DNA from: Rhipicephalus microplus
Taxonomy: Eukaryota > Arthropoda > Arachnida > Ixodida > Ixodidae
NCBI RefSeq assembly: GCF_043290135.1
Contig: NC_134701.1
Location: 8,276,001-8,340,000 of the forward strand
Length of the DNA stretch: 64,000 nt
Direction of reading: 5' to 3'
This document shows positions 1 through 12,790 of the stretch, piece by piece. Position 1 is the stretch's first letter. Each line of letters starts with the position of its first letter. Both the position numbers and the translations under genes were made by a program. Below the pieces are notes generated by a model. The model was not told where the DNA came from. It saw only the letters and a program-made list of their open reading frames with translations, and ran no database searches.

Positions 1-280
1 CGCAATTGGCTAGCGCGATCGGCTGTTAACCGAAATGTTGAGGGTTCAGCCCACCCGGTGGTGGTGCGGCGATTTTTTTTGGTCTGATAGCTCTGAAGGA
101 ATGTTCTGATGGTGGTGAGAGGGGAGCAAGACTGTCTCCGTGGCGCAATGGGCTAACGCGATCGGCTGTTAACCGAAAGGTTGGAGTTTCGAGCTCTCCC
201 GGGAGGGGTGTGTTGCTTTTTTTCTTTGCGCTGATAGCTTTGAAGATATGTTCTGATGGTGGTGAGAGTGGAGCAGGACT

Positions 281-354
281 GTCTCCGTGGCGCAATTGGC
301 TAGCGCGATCGGCTGTTAACCGAAAGGTTGGAGGTTTGAGCCCACCCGGTGGTG
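281..354 (+). pseudogene. tRNA-Asn(GTT)-like monomer near left edge
   Basis: A class A unit close to the left edge, with anticodon GTT at 315-317. The B box has a T for C (GGTTTGAGCCC). The acceptor 3' strand is CGGTGGT and a T8 run follows at 364-371. It shows that the same degraded acceptor is present at both ends of the window, so the defect predates the spread of the array. Confidence 0.8.
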
Positions 355-3300
355 GTGCGGCGCTTTTTTTTGGGGTGATAGCTCTGAATAAATGTTCTGA
401 CGGCGGTGAGAGTGGAGCACAACTGTCTCCGTGGAGCAATTGGCTAGCGCGGGCGGCTGTTAACCGAAAGGTTGGAGGTTCGAGCCCACCCGGTGGTGGT
501 GCGGCGCTTTTTTTCTGTGGGCTGATAGCTCTGAAGAAATGTTCTGACGGTGGTGAGAGTGGAGCACGACTGTCTCCGTGGCACAATTGGCTAGCGCGAT
601 CGGCTGTTAACCGAAAAGTGGGAGGTTCGAGCCCACCCGGTGATGGTGTGGCGCTTTTTTTTTCTTTGGGCTGAGAGCTTTGAAGATATGTTGTGACGGT
701 GGTGAGAGTGGAGCAGGACTCTCTCCGGTGCGCAATTGGCTAGCGCGATTTCGTTGTTAACCGAAAAGTTGGAGGTTTGAGCCCACCCGGTGGTGGTGCG
801 GCGCTTTTTTTTCTTTGCGCTGATAGCTTTGAAGATATGTTCTGATGGTGGTGAGAGTGAAGCAAGACTGTCTTCGTGGCGCAATGAGCTAGCGCGATCG
901 GCTGTTAACCGAAACATTGGAGTTTCGAGCCCTCCCGGGAGTGGTTTGTTGCTTTTTTCTTTGCGCTGATAGCTTTGAAGATATGTTCTTATGGTGGTGA
1001 GAGTGGAGCAGGACTGTCTCCGTGGCGCAATTGGCTAGCGCGATCGGCTGTTAACCGAAAGGTTGGAAGTTTGAGCCCACCCGGTGGTGGTGCGGCGCTT
1101 TTTTTCTTTGGGGTGATAGCTCTGAATAAATGTTCTGACGGCGGTGAGAGTGGAGCACAACCTTCTCCGTGGGGAATTGGCTAGCGTGGTCGGCTGTTAA
1201 CCGAAAGGTTGGAGGTTCGAGCCCACCCGGTGGTGGTGCGGCGCTTTTTTTTCTTTGGGCTGATAGCTCTGAAGAAATGTTCTGACGGTGGTGAGAGTGG
1301 AGCAGGACTGTCTCCGTGGCACAATTGGCTAGCGCGATCGGCTGTTAACCGAAAAGTGGGAGGTTCGAGCCCTCCCGGGTGGGGTGTGTTGCTTCTTTCT
1401 TTGCGCTATTAGCTTTGAAGATATGTTCTGATGGTGGTGAGCGTGGAGCACGATTGTCTCCGTGGCGCAAATGGCTAGCGCGATCGGCCGTTAACCGAAA
1501 GTTTGGTGTTTCGAGCCCTCCCGGGAGTGGTGTGTTTCTTTTTTCTTTGCGCTGATAGCTTTGAATATATGTTCTGATGGTGGTGAGAGTAGAGCACGAC
1601 TGTCTCCGTAGCGCAGTTGGCTAGCGCTATCGGCTGTTAACCAAAAGTTTGGAGGTTCGAGCCCACCCGGTGGTGGTGCGGCGCTTTTTTTTGGGCTGAT
1701 AGCTTTGAAGATATGTTCTGACGGTGGTGAGAGTGGAGCAGGACTGTCTCCGTGGCGCAATTGGCTTGCGCGATTGGCTGTTAACCGAAAGGTTGGAGGT
1801 TCGAGCCCACCCGGTGGTGGTGCGTTGCTTTTTTTCTTTGGGCTGATAGCTTTGAAGATATGTTCTGATGGTGGTGAGAGTGGAGCAGGATTGTCTCCGT
1901 GGCGCAATTGGCTAGCGCGATCGGCTGTTAACCAAAAGGTTGGAGTTTCGAGCCCACGCGGTGGTGGTGCGGCGCTCTTTTTTCTTTGGGCTGATAGCTT
2001 TGAAGATATGTTCTGATGGTGGTGAGAGTGGAGCAGGACTGTCTCCGTGGCGCAATTGGCTAGCGTGATCAGCTGTTAACTGAAAAGCTGGAGGTTCGAG
2101 CCCACCGGGTGGTGGTGCGGCGCCTTTTTTTCTTTGGGCTGATAGCTTTGAAGATATGTTATGATGGTGGTGAGAGTGGAGCAGGACTGTCTCCGTGGCG
2201 CAATAGGCTAGCGCGATCGGCTGTTAACCGAAAGGTTGGAGTTTCGAGCCCACCCGGTGGTGGTGCGGCGCTTTTTTTTCTTTGGGCTGATAGCTTTGAA
2301 GATATGTTCTGATGGTGGTGAGAGTAGAGCAGGACTGTCTCCATGGCGCAATTGGCTAGCGCGATCGGCTGTTAACCGAAAGGTTGGAGTTTCGAGCCCT
2401 CCCGGGAGTGGTGTGTGGCTTCTTTTCTTTGCGCTGATAACTTTGAAGATATGTTCTGATGGTGGTGAGAGTAGAGCACGACTGTCTCCGTGGCACAGTT
2501 CGTTAGCGCGATCGGCTGTTAACCAAAAGTTTGGAGGTTCGAGCCAACCCGGTGGTGGTGCGGCGCTTTTTTTTTCTTTGTGCTGATAGCTTTGAAGATA
2601 TGTTCTCATGGTGGTGAGAGTGGAGCAGGACTGTCTCCGTGGCGCAATTGGCTAGCGCGATTGGCTGTTAACCGAAAGGTTGGAGGTTCGAGCCAACCCG
2701 GTGGTGGTGCGGTGCTTTTTTTTCTTTGGGCTGATAGCTTTGAAGATATGTTCTGATGGTGGTGAGAGTGGAGCAGGACTGTCTCCGTGGCGCAATAGGC
2801 TAGCGCGATCGGCTGTTAACCGAAAGGTTGGAGGTTTGAGCCCACCCGGTGGTGGTGCGGCGCTTTTTTTTCTGTGGGCTGATAGCTTTGATGATATGAT
2901 CTGATGGTGGTGAGAGTGAAGCAGGACTTTCTCCGTGGCACAATTGGCTTGCGCGATCGGCTGTTAACCGAAAGGTTGGAGGTTCGAGCCCTCCCGGGTG
3001 GGGTGTGTTGCTTTTTTCTTTGCGCTGATAGCTTTGAAGATATGTTCTGATGGTGGTGAGCGTGGAGCACGATTGTCTCCGTGGCGCAATCAGCTAGCGC
3101 GATCGGCCGTTAACCGAAATGTTGGAGGTTCGAGCCCATGTGGCGGTGGTTCGGCGCTTTTTTTTCTTTGGGCTTATAGCTTTGAAGATATGTTCTGATG
3201 GTGGTGAGAGTGAAGCAGGACTGTCTCCGTGGCGCAATTGGCTAGCGCGATTGGCTGTTAACCGAAAGGTTGGAGGTTCGAGCCCACCCGGTGGCGCTGC

Positions 3301-4689
3301 GGTGCTTTTTTATCTTTGTGCTGATAGCTTTGAAGATATGTTCTGATGGTGGTGAGAGTGGAGCAGGACTGTCTCCGTGGCGCAATTGGCTTGCGCGATC
3401 GGCTGTTAACCGAAAGGTTGGAGGTTCGAGCCCATCCGGTAGTGGTGTGGCGCTTTTTTTTCTTTGCGCTGATAGCTTTGAAGATATGTTCTGATGGTGG
3501 TGAGAGTGGAGCAGGACTGTCTCAGTGGCGCAATTGGCTAGCGCCATTGGCTGTTAACCGAAAGGTTGGAGGTTCGAGCCCACCCGGTGGTGGTGCGGTG
3601 CTTTTTTTTGGGCTGATAGCTTTGAAGATATGTTCTGATGGTGGTGAGAGTGGAGCAGGACTCTCTCCGTGGCGCAATTGGCTTGCGCGATCGGCTGTTA
3701 ACCGAAAGGTTGGAGGTTCGAGCCCAACCGGTGGTGGTGCGGCGCTTTTTTTTCTTTGGGGTGATAGCTCTGAAGAAATGTTCTGACGGTGGTGAGAGTG
3801 GAGCACGACTGTCTCCGTGGGGCAATTGGCTAGCGCGATCGGCTGTTAACCGAAAGTTTGGAGGTTCGAGCCCACCCGGTGGTGGTGTGGCGCTTTTTTT
3901 GTCTTTGGGCTGAGAGCTTTGAAGATATGTTCTGCCGGTGGTGAGAGTGGAGCAGGACTCTCTCCGGTGCGCAATTGGCTAGCGCGATTTCGTTGTTAAC
4001 CGAAAAGTTGGAGGTTTGAGCCCACCCGGTGGTGGTGCGGCGCTTTTTTTCTTTGAGGTGATGGCTCTGAATAAATGTTCTGACGGTGGTGAGAGTGGAG
4101 CACAACTGTCTCCGTGGGGCAATTGGCTAGCGCGGTCGGCTGTTAACCGAAAGGTTGGAGGTTCGAGCCCACCCGGTGGTGGTGCGGCGCTTTTTTTTCT
4201 TTGAGCTGATAGCTCTGAAGAAATGTTCTGACGGTGTTGAGAGTGGAGCAGGACTGTCTCCGTGGCACAATTGGCTAGCGCGATCGGCTGTTAACCGAAA
4301 AGTGGGAGGTTCGAGCTCTCCCGGGAGGGGTGTGTTGCTTTTTTCTTTGCGCTGATAGCTTTGAACGTATGTTCTTATGGTGGTGAGAGTAGAGCACGAC
4401 TGTCTCCGTGGCGCAATAGGCTAGCGCGATCGGCTGTTAACCGAAAGGTTGGAGGTTTGAGCCCTCCCGGTGGTGGTGCGGCGCTTTTTTTCTGTGGGCT
4501 GATAGCTTTGATGATATGTTCTGATGGTGGTGAGAGTGAAGCAGGACTGTCCCCGTGGCGCCATTGGCTAGCGCGATCGGCTGTTAACCAAAAAGTTGGA
4601 GGTTCGAGCCCTCCCGGGTGGGGTGTGTTGCTTTTTTCTTTGCGCTATTAGCTTTGAAGATATGTTCTGATGGTGGTGAGCGTGGAGCA

Positions 4690-7193
4690 CGATTGTCTCC
4701 GTGGCGCAATTGGCTAGCGCGATCGGCCGTTAACCGAAAGTTTGGTGTTTCGAGCCCTCCCGGGAGTGGTGTGTTTCTTTTTTCTTTGCGCTGATAGCTT
4801 TGAATATATGTTCTGATGGTGGTGAGAGTAGAGCACGACTGTCTCCGTAGCGCAGTTGGCTAGCGCTATCGGCTGTGAACCAAAAGTTTGGAGGTTTGAG
4901 CCCACCCAGTGGTGGTGCGGCGCTTTTTTTCTTTGGGCTGATAGCTTTGAAGATATGTTCTGACGGTGGTGAGAGTGGAGCAGGACTGTCTCCGTGGCGC
5001 AATTGGCTTGCGCGATTGGCTGTTAACCGAAAGGTTGGAGGTTCGAGCCCACCCGGTGGTGGTGCGTTGCTTTTTTTCTTTGGGCTGATAGCTTTGAAGA
5101 TATGTTCTGATGGTGGTGAGAGTGGAGCAGGATTGTCTCCGTGGCGCAATTGGCTAGCGCGATCGGCTGTTAACCAAAAGGTTGGAGTTTCGAGCCCACG
5201 CGGTGGTGGTGCGGCGCTTTTTTTTCTTTGGGCTGATAGCTTTGAAGATATGTTCTGATGGTGGTGAGAGTGGAGCAGGACTGTCTCCGTGGCGCAATTG
5301 GCTAGCGTGATCAGCTGTTAACTGAAAAGCTGGAGGTTCGAGCCCACCGGGTGGTGGTGCGGCGCTTTTTTTTCTTTGGGCTGATAGCTTTGAAGATATG
5401 TTATGATGGTGGTGAGAGTGGAGCAGGACTGTCTCCGTGGCGCAATAGGCTAGCGCGATCGGCTGTTAACCGAAAGGTTGGAGTTTCGAGCCCACCCGGC
5501 GGTGGTGCGGCGCTTTTTTTTCTTTGGGCTGATAGCTTTGAAGATATGTTCTGATGGTGGTGAGAGTAGAGCAGGACTGTCTCCGTGGCGCAATTGGCTA
5601 GCGCGATCGGCTGTTAACCGAAAGGTTGGAGTTTCGAGCCCTCCCGGGAGTGGTGTGTTGCTTCTTTTCTTTGCGCTGATAACTCTGAAGATATGTTCTG
5701 ATGGTGGTGAGAGTAGAGCACGACTGTCTCCGTGGCGCAGTTCGCTAGCGCGATCGGCTGTTAACCGAAAGTTTGGAGGTTCGAGCCAACCTGGTGGTGG
5801 TGCGGCGCTTTTTTTTCTTTGTGCTGATAGCTTTGAAGATATGTTCTCATGGTGGTGAGAGTGGAGAAGGACTGTCTCCGTGGCGCAATTGGCTAGCGCG
5901 ATTGGCTGTTAACCCAAAGGTTGGAGGTTCGAGCCAACCCGGTGGTGGTGCGGTGCTTTTTTTTCTTTGGGCTGATAGCTTTGAAGATATGTTCTGATGG
6001 TGGTGAGAGTGGAGCAGGACTGTCTCCGTGGCGCAATTGGCTAGCGCGATCGGCTGTTAACCAAAAAGTCGGAGGTTTGAGCCCACCCGGTGGTGGTGTG
6101 GCGCTTTTTTTTCTTTGGGCTGATAGCTTTGAAGATATGTTCTGATTGTGGTGAGAGTGGAGCTGGACTGTCTCCGTGGCGCAATTGGCTTGCGCGATCG
6201 GCTGTTAACCGAAATGTTGAGGGTTCAGCCCACCAGGTGGTGGTGCGGCGCTTTTTTTCTTCGTGCTGATAGCTTTGAAGATATGTTCTGATGGTGGTGA
6301 GAGTAGAGCAAGACTGTCTCCGTGACGCAATGGGCTAGCGCGATCGGCTGTTAACCGAAAGGTTGGAGTTTCGAGCCCTCCCGGGAGTGGTGTGTTGCTT
6401 TTTTCTTTGCGCTGATAGCTTTGAAGATATGTTCTGATGGTGGTGAGAGTGGAGTAGGACTATCTCCTTGGCGCAATTGGCTAGCGCGATTTCGTTGTTA
6501 ACCGAAAGGTTGGAGGTTTGAAGCCACCCGGTGGTGGTGCGGCGCTTTTTTTTCTTTGCGCTGATAGCTTTGAAGTAATGTTCTGATGGTGGTGACAGTG
6601 GAGCAAGACTGTCTGCGTGGCGCAATGGGCTAGCGCGATCGGCTGTTAACCGAAAGGTTGGAGTTTCGAGCCCTCCCGGGAGTGGTGTGTTGCTTTTTTC
6701 TTTGCGGTAATAGCTTTGAAGATAGGTTCTGATGGTGGAGAGATAGGAGCAGGACTGTCTTCGTGGCGCAATTGGCTAGCGCGATCGGCTGTTATCCGAA
6801 AGGTTAGAGGTTTGAGCCCACCCGGTGGTGGTGCGGCGCTTTTTTTTCTTTGGGGTGATAGCTCTGAAGAAATGGTCTGACGGTGGTGAGAGCGGAGCAC
6901 GACTGTCTCTGTGGCGCAATTGGCTAGCGCGATCGGCTGTTAACCGAAGGGTTGGAGGTTCGAGCCCACCCGGTGGTGGTGCGGCGCTTTTTTTTCTTTG
7001 GGCTGATAGCTTTGAAGATATGTTTTATTGTGGTGAGAGGGGAGCAAGACTGTCTCCGTGGCGCATTGGGCTAGCGCGATCGGCTGTTAACCGAACGGTT
7101 GGAGTTTCGAGCTCTCCCGGGAGGGGTGTGTGGCTTTTTTTCTTTGCGCTGATAGCTTTGAAGGTATGTTCTGACGGTGGTGAGAGTGGAGCA
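4690..7193 (+). repeat. Higher-order repeat, 2,504-bp unit, copy 1
   Basis: About 17 monomers whose order and private variants (GGCCGTTAACC, GCTATCGGCTGTGAACC, GATCAGCTGTTAACTG) recur starting near 7,194 at an offset of 2,504 bp. The part from ~4,690 to ~6,150 also resembles ~1,450-2,900 at an offset of ~3,242 bp, so this stretch has been copied at least twice. Ends are approximate. Confidence 0.8.
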
Positions 7194-9600
7194 CGATTGT
7201 CTCCGTGGCGCAATTGGCTAGCGCGATCGGCCGTTAACCGAAAGTTTGGTGTTTCGAGCCCTCCCGGGAGTGGTGTGTTTCTTTTTTCTTTGCGCTGATA
7301 GCTTTGAATATATGTTCTGATGGTGGTGAGAGTAGAGCACGACTGTCTCCGTAGCGCAGTTGGCTAGCGCTATCGGCTGTGAACCAAAAGTTTGGAGGTT
7401 TGAGCCCACCCAGTGGTGGTGCGGCGCTTTTTTTCTTTGGGCTGATAGCTTTGAAGATATGTTCTGACGGTGGTGAGAGTGGAGCAGGACTGTCTCCGTG
7501 GCGCAATTGGCTTGCGCGATTGGCTGTTAACCGAAAGGTTGGAGGTTCGAGCCCACCCGGTGGTGGTGCGTTGCTTTTTTTCTTTGGGCTGATAGCTTTG
7601 AAGATATGTTCTGATGGTGGTGAGAGTGGAGCAGGATTGTCTCCGTGGCGCAATTGGCTAGCGCGATCGGCTGTTAACCAAAAGGTTGGAGTTTCGAGCC
7701 CACGCGGTGGTGGTGCGGCGCTTTTTTTTCTTTGGGCTGATAGCTTTGAAGATATGTTCTGATGGTGGTGAGAGTGGAGCAGGACTGTCTCCGTGGCGCA
7801 ATTGGCTAGCGTGATCAGCTGTTAACTGAAAAGCTGGAGGTTCGAGCCCACCGGGTGGTGGTGCGGCGCTTTTTTTTCTTTGGGCTGATAGCTTTGAAGA
7901 TATGTTATGATGGTGGTGAGAGTGGAGCAGGACTGTCTCCGTGGCGCAATAGGCTAGCGCGATCGGCTGTTAACCGAAAGGTTGGAGTTTCGAGCCCACC
8001 CGGCGGTGGTGCGGCGCTTTTTTTTCTTTGGGCTGATAGCTTTGAAGATATGTTCTGATGGTGGTGAGAGTAGAGCAGGACTGTCTCCGTGGCGCAGTTC
8101 GCTAGCGCGATCGGCTGTTAACCGAAAGTTTGGAGGTTCGAGCCCACCGGGTGGTGGTGCGGCGCTTTTTTTTCTTTGGGCTGATAGCTTTGAAGATATG
8201 TTATGATGGTGGTGAGAGTGGAGCAGGACTGTCTCCGTGGCGCAATTGGCTAGCGCGATCGGCTGTTAACCGAAAGGTTGGAGTTTCGAGCCCTCCCGGG
8301 AGTGGTGTGTTGCTTCTTTACTTTGCGCTGATAACTTTGAAGATATGTTCTGATGGTGGTGAGAGTAGAGCACGACTGTCTCCGTGGCGCAGTTCGCTAG
8401 CGCGATCGGCTGTTAACCGAAAGTTTGGAGGTTCGAGCCAACCCGGTGGTGGTGCGGCGCTTTTTTTTCTTTGTGCTGATAGCTTTGAAGATATGTTCTC
8501 ATGGTGGTGAGAGTGGAGAAGGACTGTCTCCGTGGCGCAATTGGCTAGCGGGATTGGCTGTTAACCCAAAGGTTGGAGGTTCGAGCCAACCCGGTGGTGG
8601 TGCGGTGCTTTTTTTTCTTTGGGCTGATAGCTTTGAAGATATGTTCTGACGGTGGTGAGAGTGGAGCAGGACTGTCTCCGTGGCGCAATTGGCTAGCGCG
8701 ATCGGCTGTTAACCAAAAAGTCGGAGGTTTGAGCCCACCCGGTGGTGGTGTGGCGCTTTTTTTTCTTTGGGCTGATAGCTTTGAAGATATGTTCTGATTG
8801 TGGTGAGAGTGGAGCTGGACTGTCTCCGTGGCGCAATTGGCTTGCGCGATCGGCTGTTAAACGAAATGTTGAGGGTTCAGCCCACCAGGTGGTGGTGCGG
8901 CGCTTTTTTTCTTCGTGCTGATAGCTTTGAAGATATGTTCTGATGGTGGTGAGAGTAGAGCAAGACTGTCTCCGTGACGCAATGGGCTAGTGCGATCGGC
9001 TGTTAACCAAAGGGTTGGAGTATCGAGCCCTCCCGGGAGTGGTGTGTTGCTTTTTTCTTTGCGCTGATAGCTCTGAAGATATGTTCTGATGGTGGTGAGA
9101 GTGGAGTAGGACTATCTCCGTGGCGCAATTGGCTAGCGCGATTTCGTTGTTAACCGAAAGTTGGAGGTTTGAGCTCACCCGGTGGTGGTGCGGCGCTTTT
9201 TTTTCTTTCCGCTGATAGCTTTGAAGATATGTTCTGAAGGTGGTGAGAGTGGAGCAAGACTGTCTCCGTGGCGCAATGGGCTAGCGCGATCGGCTGTTAA
9301 CCGAAAGGTTGGAGTTTCGAGCCCTCCCGGGAGTGGTGTGTTGCTTTTTTCTTTGCGGTAATAGCTTTGAAGATATGTTCTGATGGTGGTGAGAGTGGAG
9401 CAGGACTGTCTTCGTGGCGCAATTGGCTAGCGCAATCGGCTGTTATCCGAAAGGTTGGAGGTTTGAGCCCACCCGGTGGTGGTGCGGCGCTTTTTTTTCT
9501 TTGGGGTGATAGCTCTGAAGAAATGGTCTGACGGTGGTGAGAGTGGACTGTCTCTGTAGCGCAATTGGCTAGCGCGATCGGCTGTTAACTGAAAGGTTGG
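7194..9600 (+). repeat. Higher-order repeat, 2,504-bp unit, copy 2
   Basis: Repeats the block beginning near 4,690. The offset is 2,504 bp up to about 8,060 and 2,652 bp after it, so this copy gained one extra ~148-bp monomer around 8,090-8,230. Similarity fades after ~9,600. Ends are approximate. Confidence 0.75.
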
Positions 9601-9849
9601 AGGTTCGAGCCCACCCGGTGGTGGTGCGGCGCTTTTATTTGTTTGGTCTAATAGCTTTGAAGATATGTTCTGATGGTGGTGAGAGTGGAGCAGGACTGTC
9701 TCCGTGGCGCAATTGGCTAGCGCGATCGGCTGTTAACCGAAAGATTGGAGGTTCAAGCCCACGCGGTGGTGGTGCGGCTCTTTTTCTTTTTTGGGCTGAT
9801 AGCTTTGAAGGTATGTTCTGACGGTGGTGAGAGTGGAGCAGGACTGTCT

Positions 9850-11320
9850 CCGTAGCGCAATTGGCTAGCGCGATCGGCTGTTAACCGAAAAGTCGGAGGT
9901 TTGAGCCCACCCGGTGGTGGTGTGGCGCTTTTTTTTTCTTTGGGCTGCTAGCCTTGAAGATATGTTCTGATGGTGGTGAGAGTGGAGCTGGACTGTCTCC
10001 GTGGGGCAATTGGCTTGCGCGATCGACTGTTAACCGAAAGGTTGAGGGTTCAGCCCACCCGGTGGTGGTGCGGCGCTTTTTTTTTCGCGCTGATAGCTTT
10101 GAAGATATGTTCTGATGGTGGTGAGAGTAGAGCAAGACTGTCTCCGTGGCGCAATGGGCTAGTGCGATTGGCTGTTAACCGAAAGGTTGGAGTTTCGAGC
10201 CCTCCCGGGAGTGGTGTGTTGCTTTTTTCTTTGCGGTAATAGCTTTGAAGATATGTTCTGATGGTGGAGAGATAGGAGCAGGACTGTCTTCGTGGCGCAA
10301 TTGGCTAGCGCGATCGGCTGTTATCCGAAAGGTTAGAGGTTTGAGCCCACCCGGTGGTGGTGCGGCGCTTTTTTTTCTTTGGGGTGATAGCTCTGAAGAA
10401 TTGGTCTGACGGTGGTGAGAGCGGCGCACGACTGTCTCTGTGGCGCAATTGGCTAGCGCGATCGGCTGTTAACCGAAAGGTTGGGGGTTCGAGCCCACCC
10501 GGTGGTGGTGCGGCGCTTTTTTTTCTTTGGGCTGATAGCTTCGAAGATATGTTTTATTGTGGTGGGAGTGGAGCAGGACTGTCTCCGTGGCGCAATTGGC
10601 CAGCGCGATCGGCTGTTAACCGAAAAGTTGGAGGTTCGAGCCCTCCCGGGAGTGGTGCGGCGCTTTTTTTTCTTTGGGCTGATAGCTTTGAAGATATGTT
10701 CTGATGGTGGTGAGAGGGGAGCAAGACTGTCTCCGTGGCGCATTGGGCTAGCGCGATCGGCTGTTAACCGAAAGGTTGGAGTTTCGAGCTCTCCCGGGAA
10801 GGGTGTGGCTTTTTTTCTTTGCGCTGATAGCTTTGAAGGTATGTTCTGACGGTGGTGAGAGTGGAGCACGACTGTCTCCGTGGCGCAATTGGTTAGCGCG
10901 ATCGGCTGTTAACCGAAAGGTTGGAGGTTCGAGCCCTCCCGGTGGTGGTGCGGCGCTTTTGTTTTGTGGGCTGATAGCTTTGAAGATATGTTCTGATGGT
11001 GGTGAGAGTGGAGCAGGACTGTCTCCGTGGCGCAATTGGCTGAGGCGATCGGCTGTTAACCGAAAGATTGGAGGTTCGAGCCAACGCGGTGGTGGTGCAG
11101 CGCTTTTTCTTCTTTGGGCTGATAGCTTTGAAGGTATGTTCTGACGGTGGTGGGAGTGGAGCAGGACTGTCTCCGTGGCGCAATTGGCTAGCGCGATCGG
11201 CTGTTAACCGAAAAGTCGGAGGTTTGAGCCCACCCGGTGGTGGTGTGGCGCTTTTTTTTCTTTGGGCTGATAGCCTTGAAGATATGTTCTGATGGTGGTG
11301 AGTGTGGAGCTGGACTGTCT
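9850..11320 (+). repeat. Higher-order repeat, 1,471-bp unit, copy 1
   Basis: Ten monomers whose order is repeated immediately downstream at an offset of 1,471 bp. The block includes the distinctive GGGGCAATTGGC, GATCGACTG and TATGTTTTATTG variants and a GAGGGTTCAGCCC monomer. Confidence 0.8.
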
Positions 11321-12790
11321 CCGTGGCGCAATTGGCTTGCGCGATCGGCTGTTAACCGAAAAGTCGGAGGTTTGAGCCCACCCGGTGGTGGTGTGGCGCT
11401 TTTTTTTTCTTTGGGCTGCTAGCCTTGAAGATATGTTCTGATGGTGGTGAGAGTGGAGCTGGACTGTCTCCGTGGGGCAATTGGCTTGCGCGATCGACTG
11501 TTAACCGAAAGGTTGAGGGTTCAGCCCACCCGGTGGTGGTGCGGCGCTTTTTTTTTCGCGCTGATAGCTTTGAAGATATGTTCTGATGGTGGTGAGAGTA
11601 GAGCAAGACTGTCTCCGTGGCGCAATGGGCTAGTGCGATTGGCTGTTAACCGAAAGGTTGGAGTTTCGAGCCCTCCCGGGAGTGGTGTGTTGCTTTTTTC
11701 TTTGCGGTAATAGCTTTGAAGATATGTTCTGATGGTGGAGAGATAGGAGCAGGACTGTCTTCGTGGCGCAATTGGCTAGCGCGATCGGCTGTTATCCGAA
11801 AGGTTAGAGGTTTGAGCCCACCCGGTGGTGGTGTGGCGCTTTTTTTTCTTTGGGGTGATAGCTCTGAAGAAATGGTCTGACGGTGGTGAGAGCGGCGCAT
11901 GACTGTCTCTGTGGCACAATTGGCTAGCGCGATCGGCTGTTAACTGAAAGGTTGGAGGTTCGAGCCCACCCGGTGGTGGTGCGGCGCTTTTTTTTCTTTG
12001 GGCTGATAGCTTCGAAGATATGTTTTATTGTGGTGAGAGTGGAGCAGGACTGTCTCCGTGGCGCAATTGGCCAGCGCGATCGGCTGTTAACCGAAAAGTT
12101 GGAGGTTCGAGCCCTCCCGGGAGTGGTGCGGCGCTTTTTTTTCTTTGGGCTGATAGCTTTGAAGATATGTTCTGATGGTGGTGAGAGGGGAGCAAGACTG
12201 TCTCCGTGGCGCATTGGGCTAGCGCGATCGGCTGTTAACCGAAAGGTTGGAGTTTCGAGCTCTCCCGGGAGGGGTGTGGCTTTTTTTCTTTGCGCTGATA
12301 GCTTTGAAGGTATGTTCTGACGGTGGTGAGAGTGGAGCACGACTGTCTCCGTGGCGCAATTGGTTAGCGCGATCGGCTGTTAACCGAAAGGTTGGAGGTT
12401 CGAGCCCTCCCGGTGGTGGTGCGGCGCTTTTGTTTTGTGGGCTGATAGCTTTGAAGATATGTTCTGATGGTGGTGCGAGTGGAGCAGGACTGTCTCCGTG
12501 GCGCAATTGGCTAGCGCGATCGGCTGTTAACCGAAAGATTGGAGGTTCGAGCCAACGCGGTGGTGGTGCAGCGCTTTTTCTTCTTTGGGCTGATAGCTTT
12601 GAAGGTATGTTCTGACGGTGGTGAGAGTGGAGCAGGACTGTCTCCGTGGCGCAATTGGCTAGCGCGATCGGCTGTTAACCGAAAAGTCGGAGGTTTGAGC
12701 CCACCCGGTGGTGGTGTGGCGCTTTTTTTTCTTTGGGCTGATAGCCTTGAAGATATGTTCTGATGGTGGTGAGAGTGGAGCTGGACTGTC
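11321..12790 (+). repeat. Higher-order repeat, 1,471-bp unit, copy 2
   Basis: Directly follows copy 1 with the same monomer order and few base differences. A third version lies at ~14,690-16,000 (offset ~3,368 bp from this copy) and a shortened fourth at ~16,000-16,870 (offset ~1,174 bp from the third). Confidence 0.8.
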
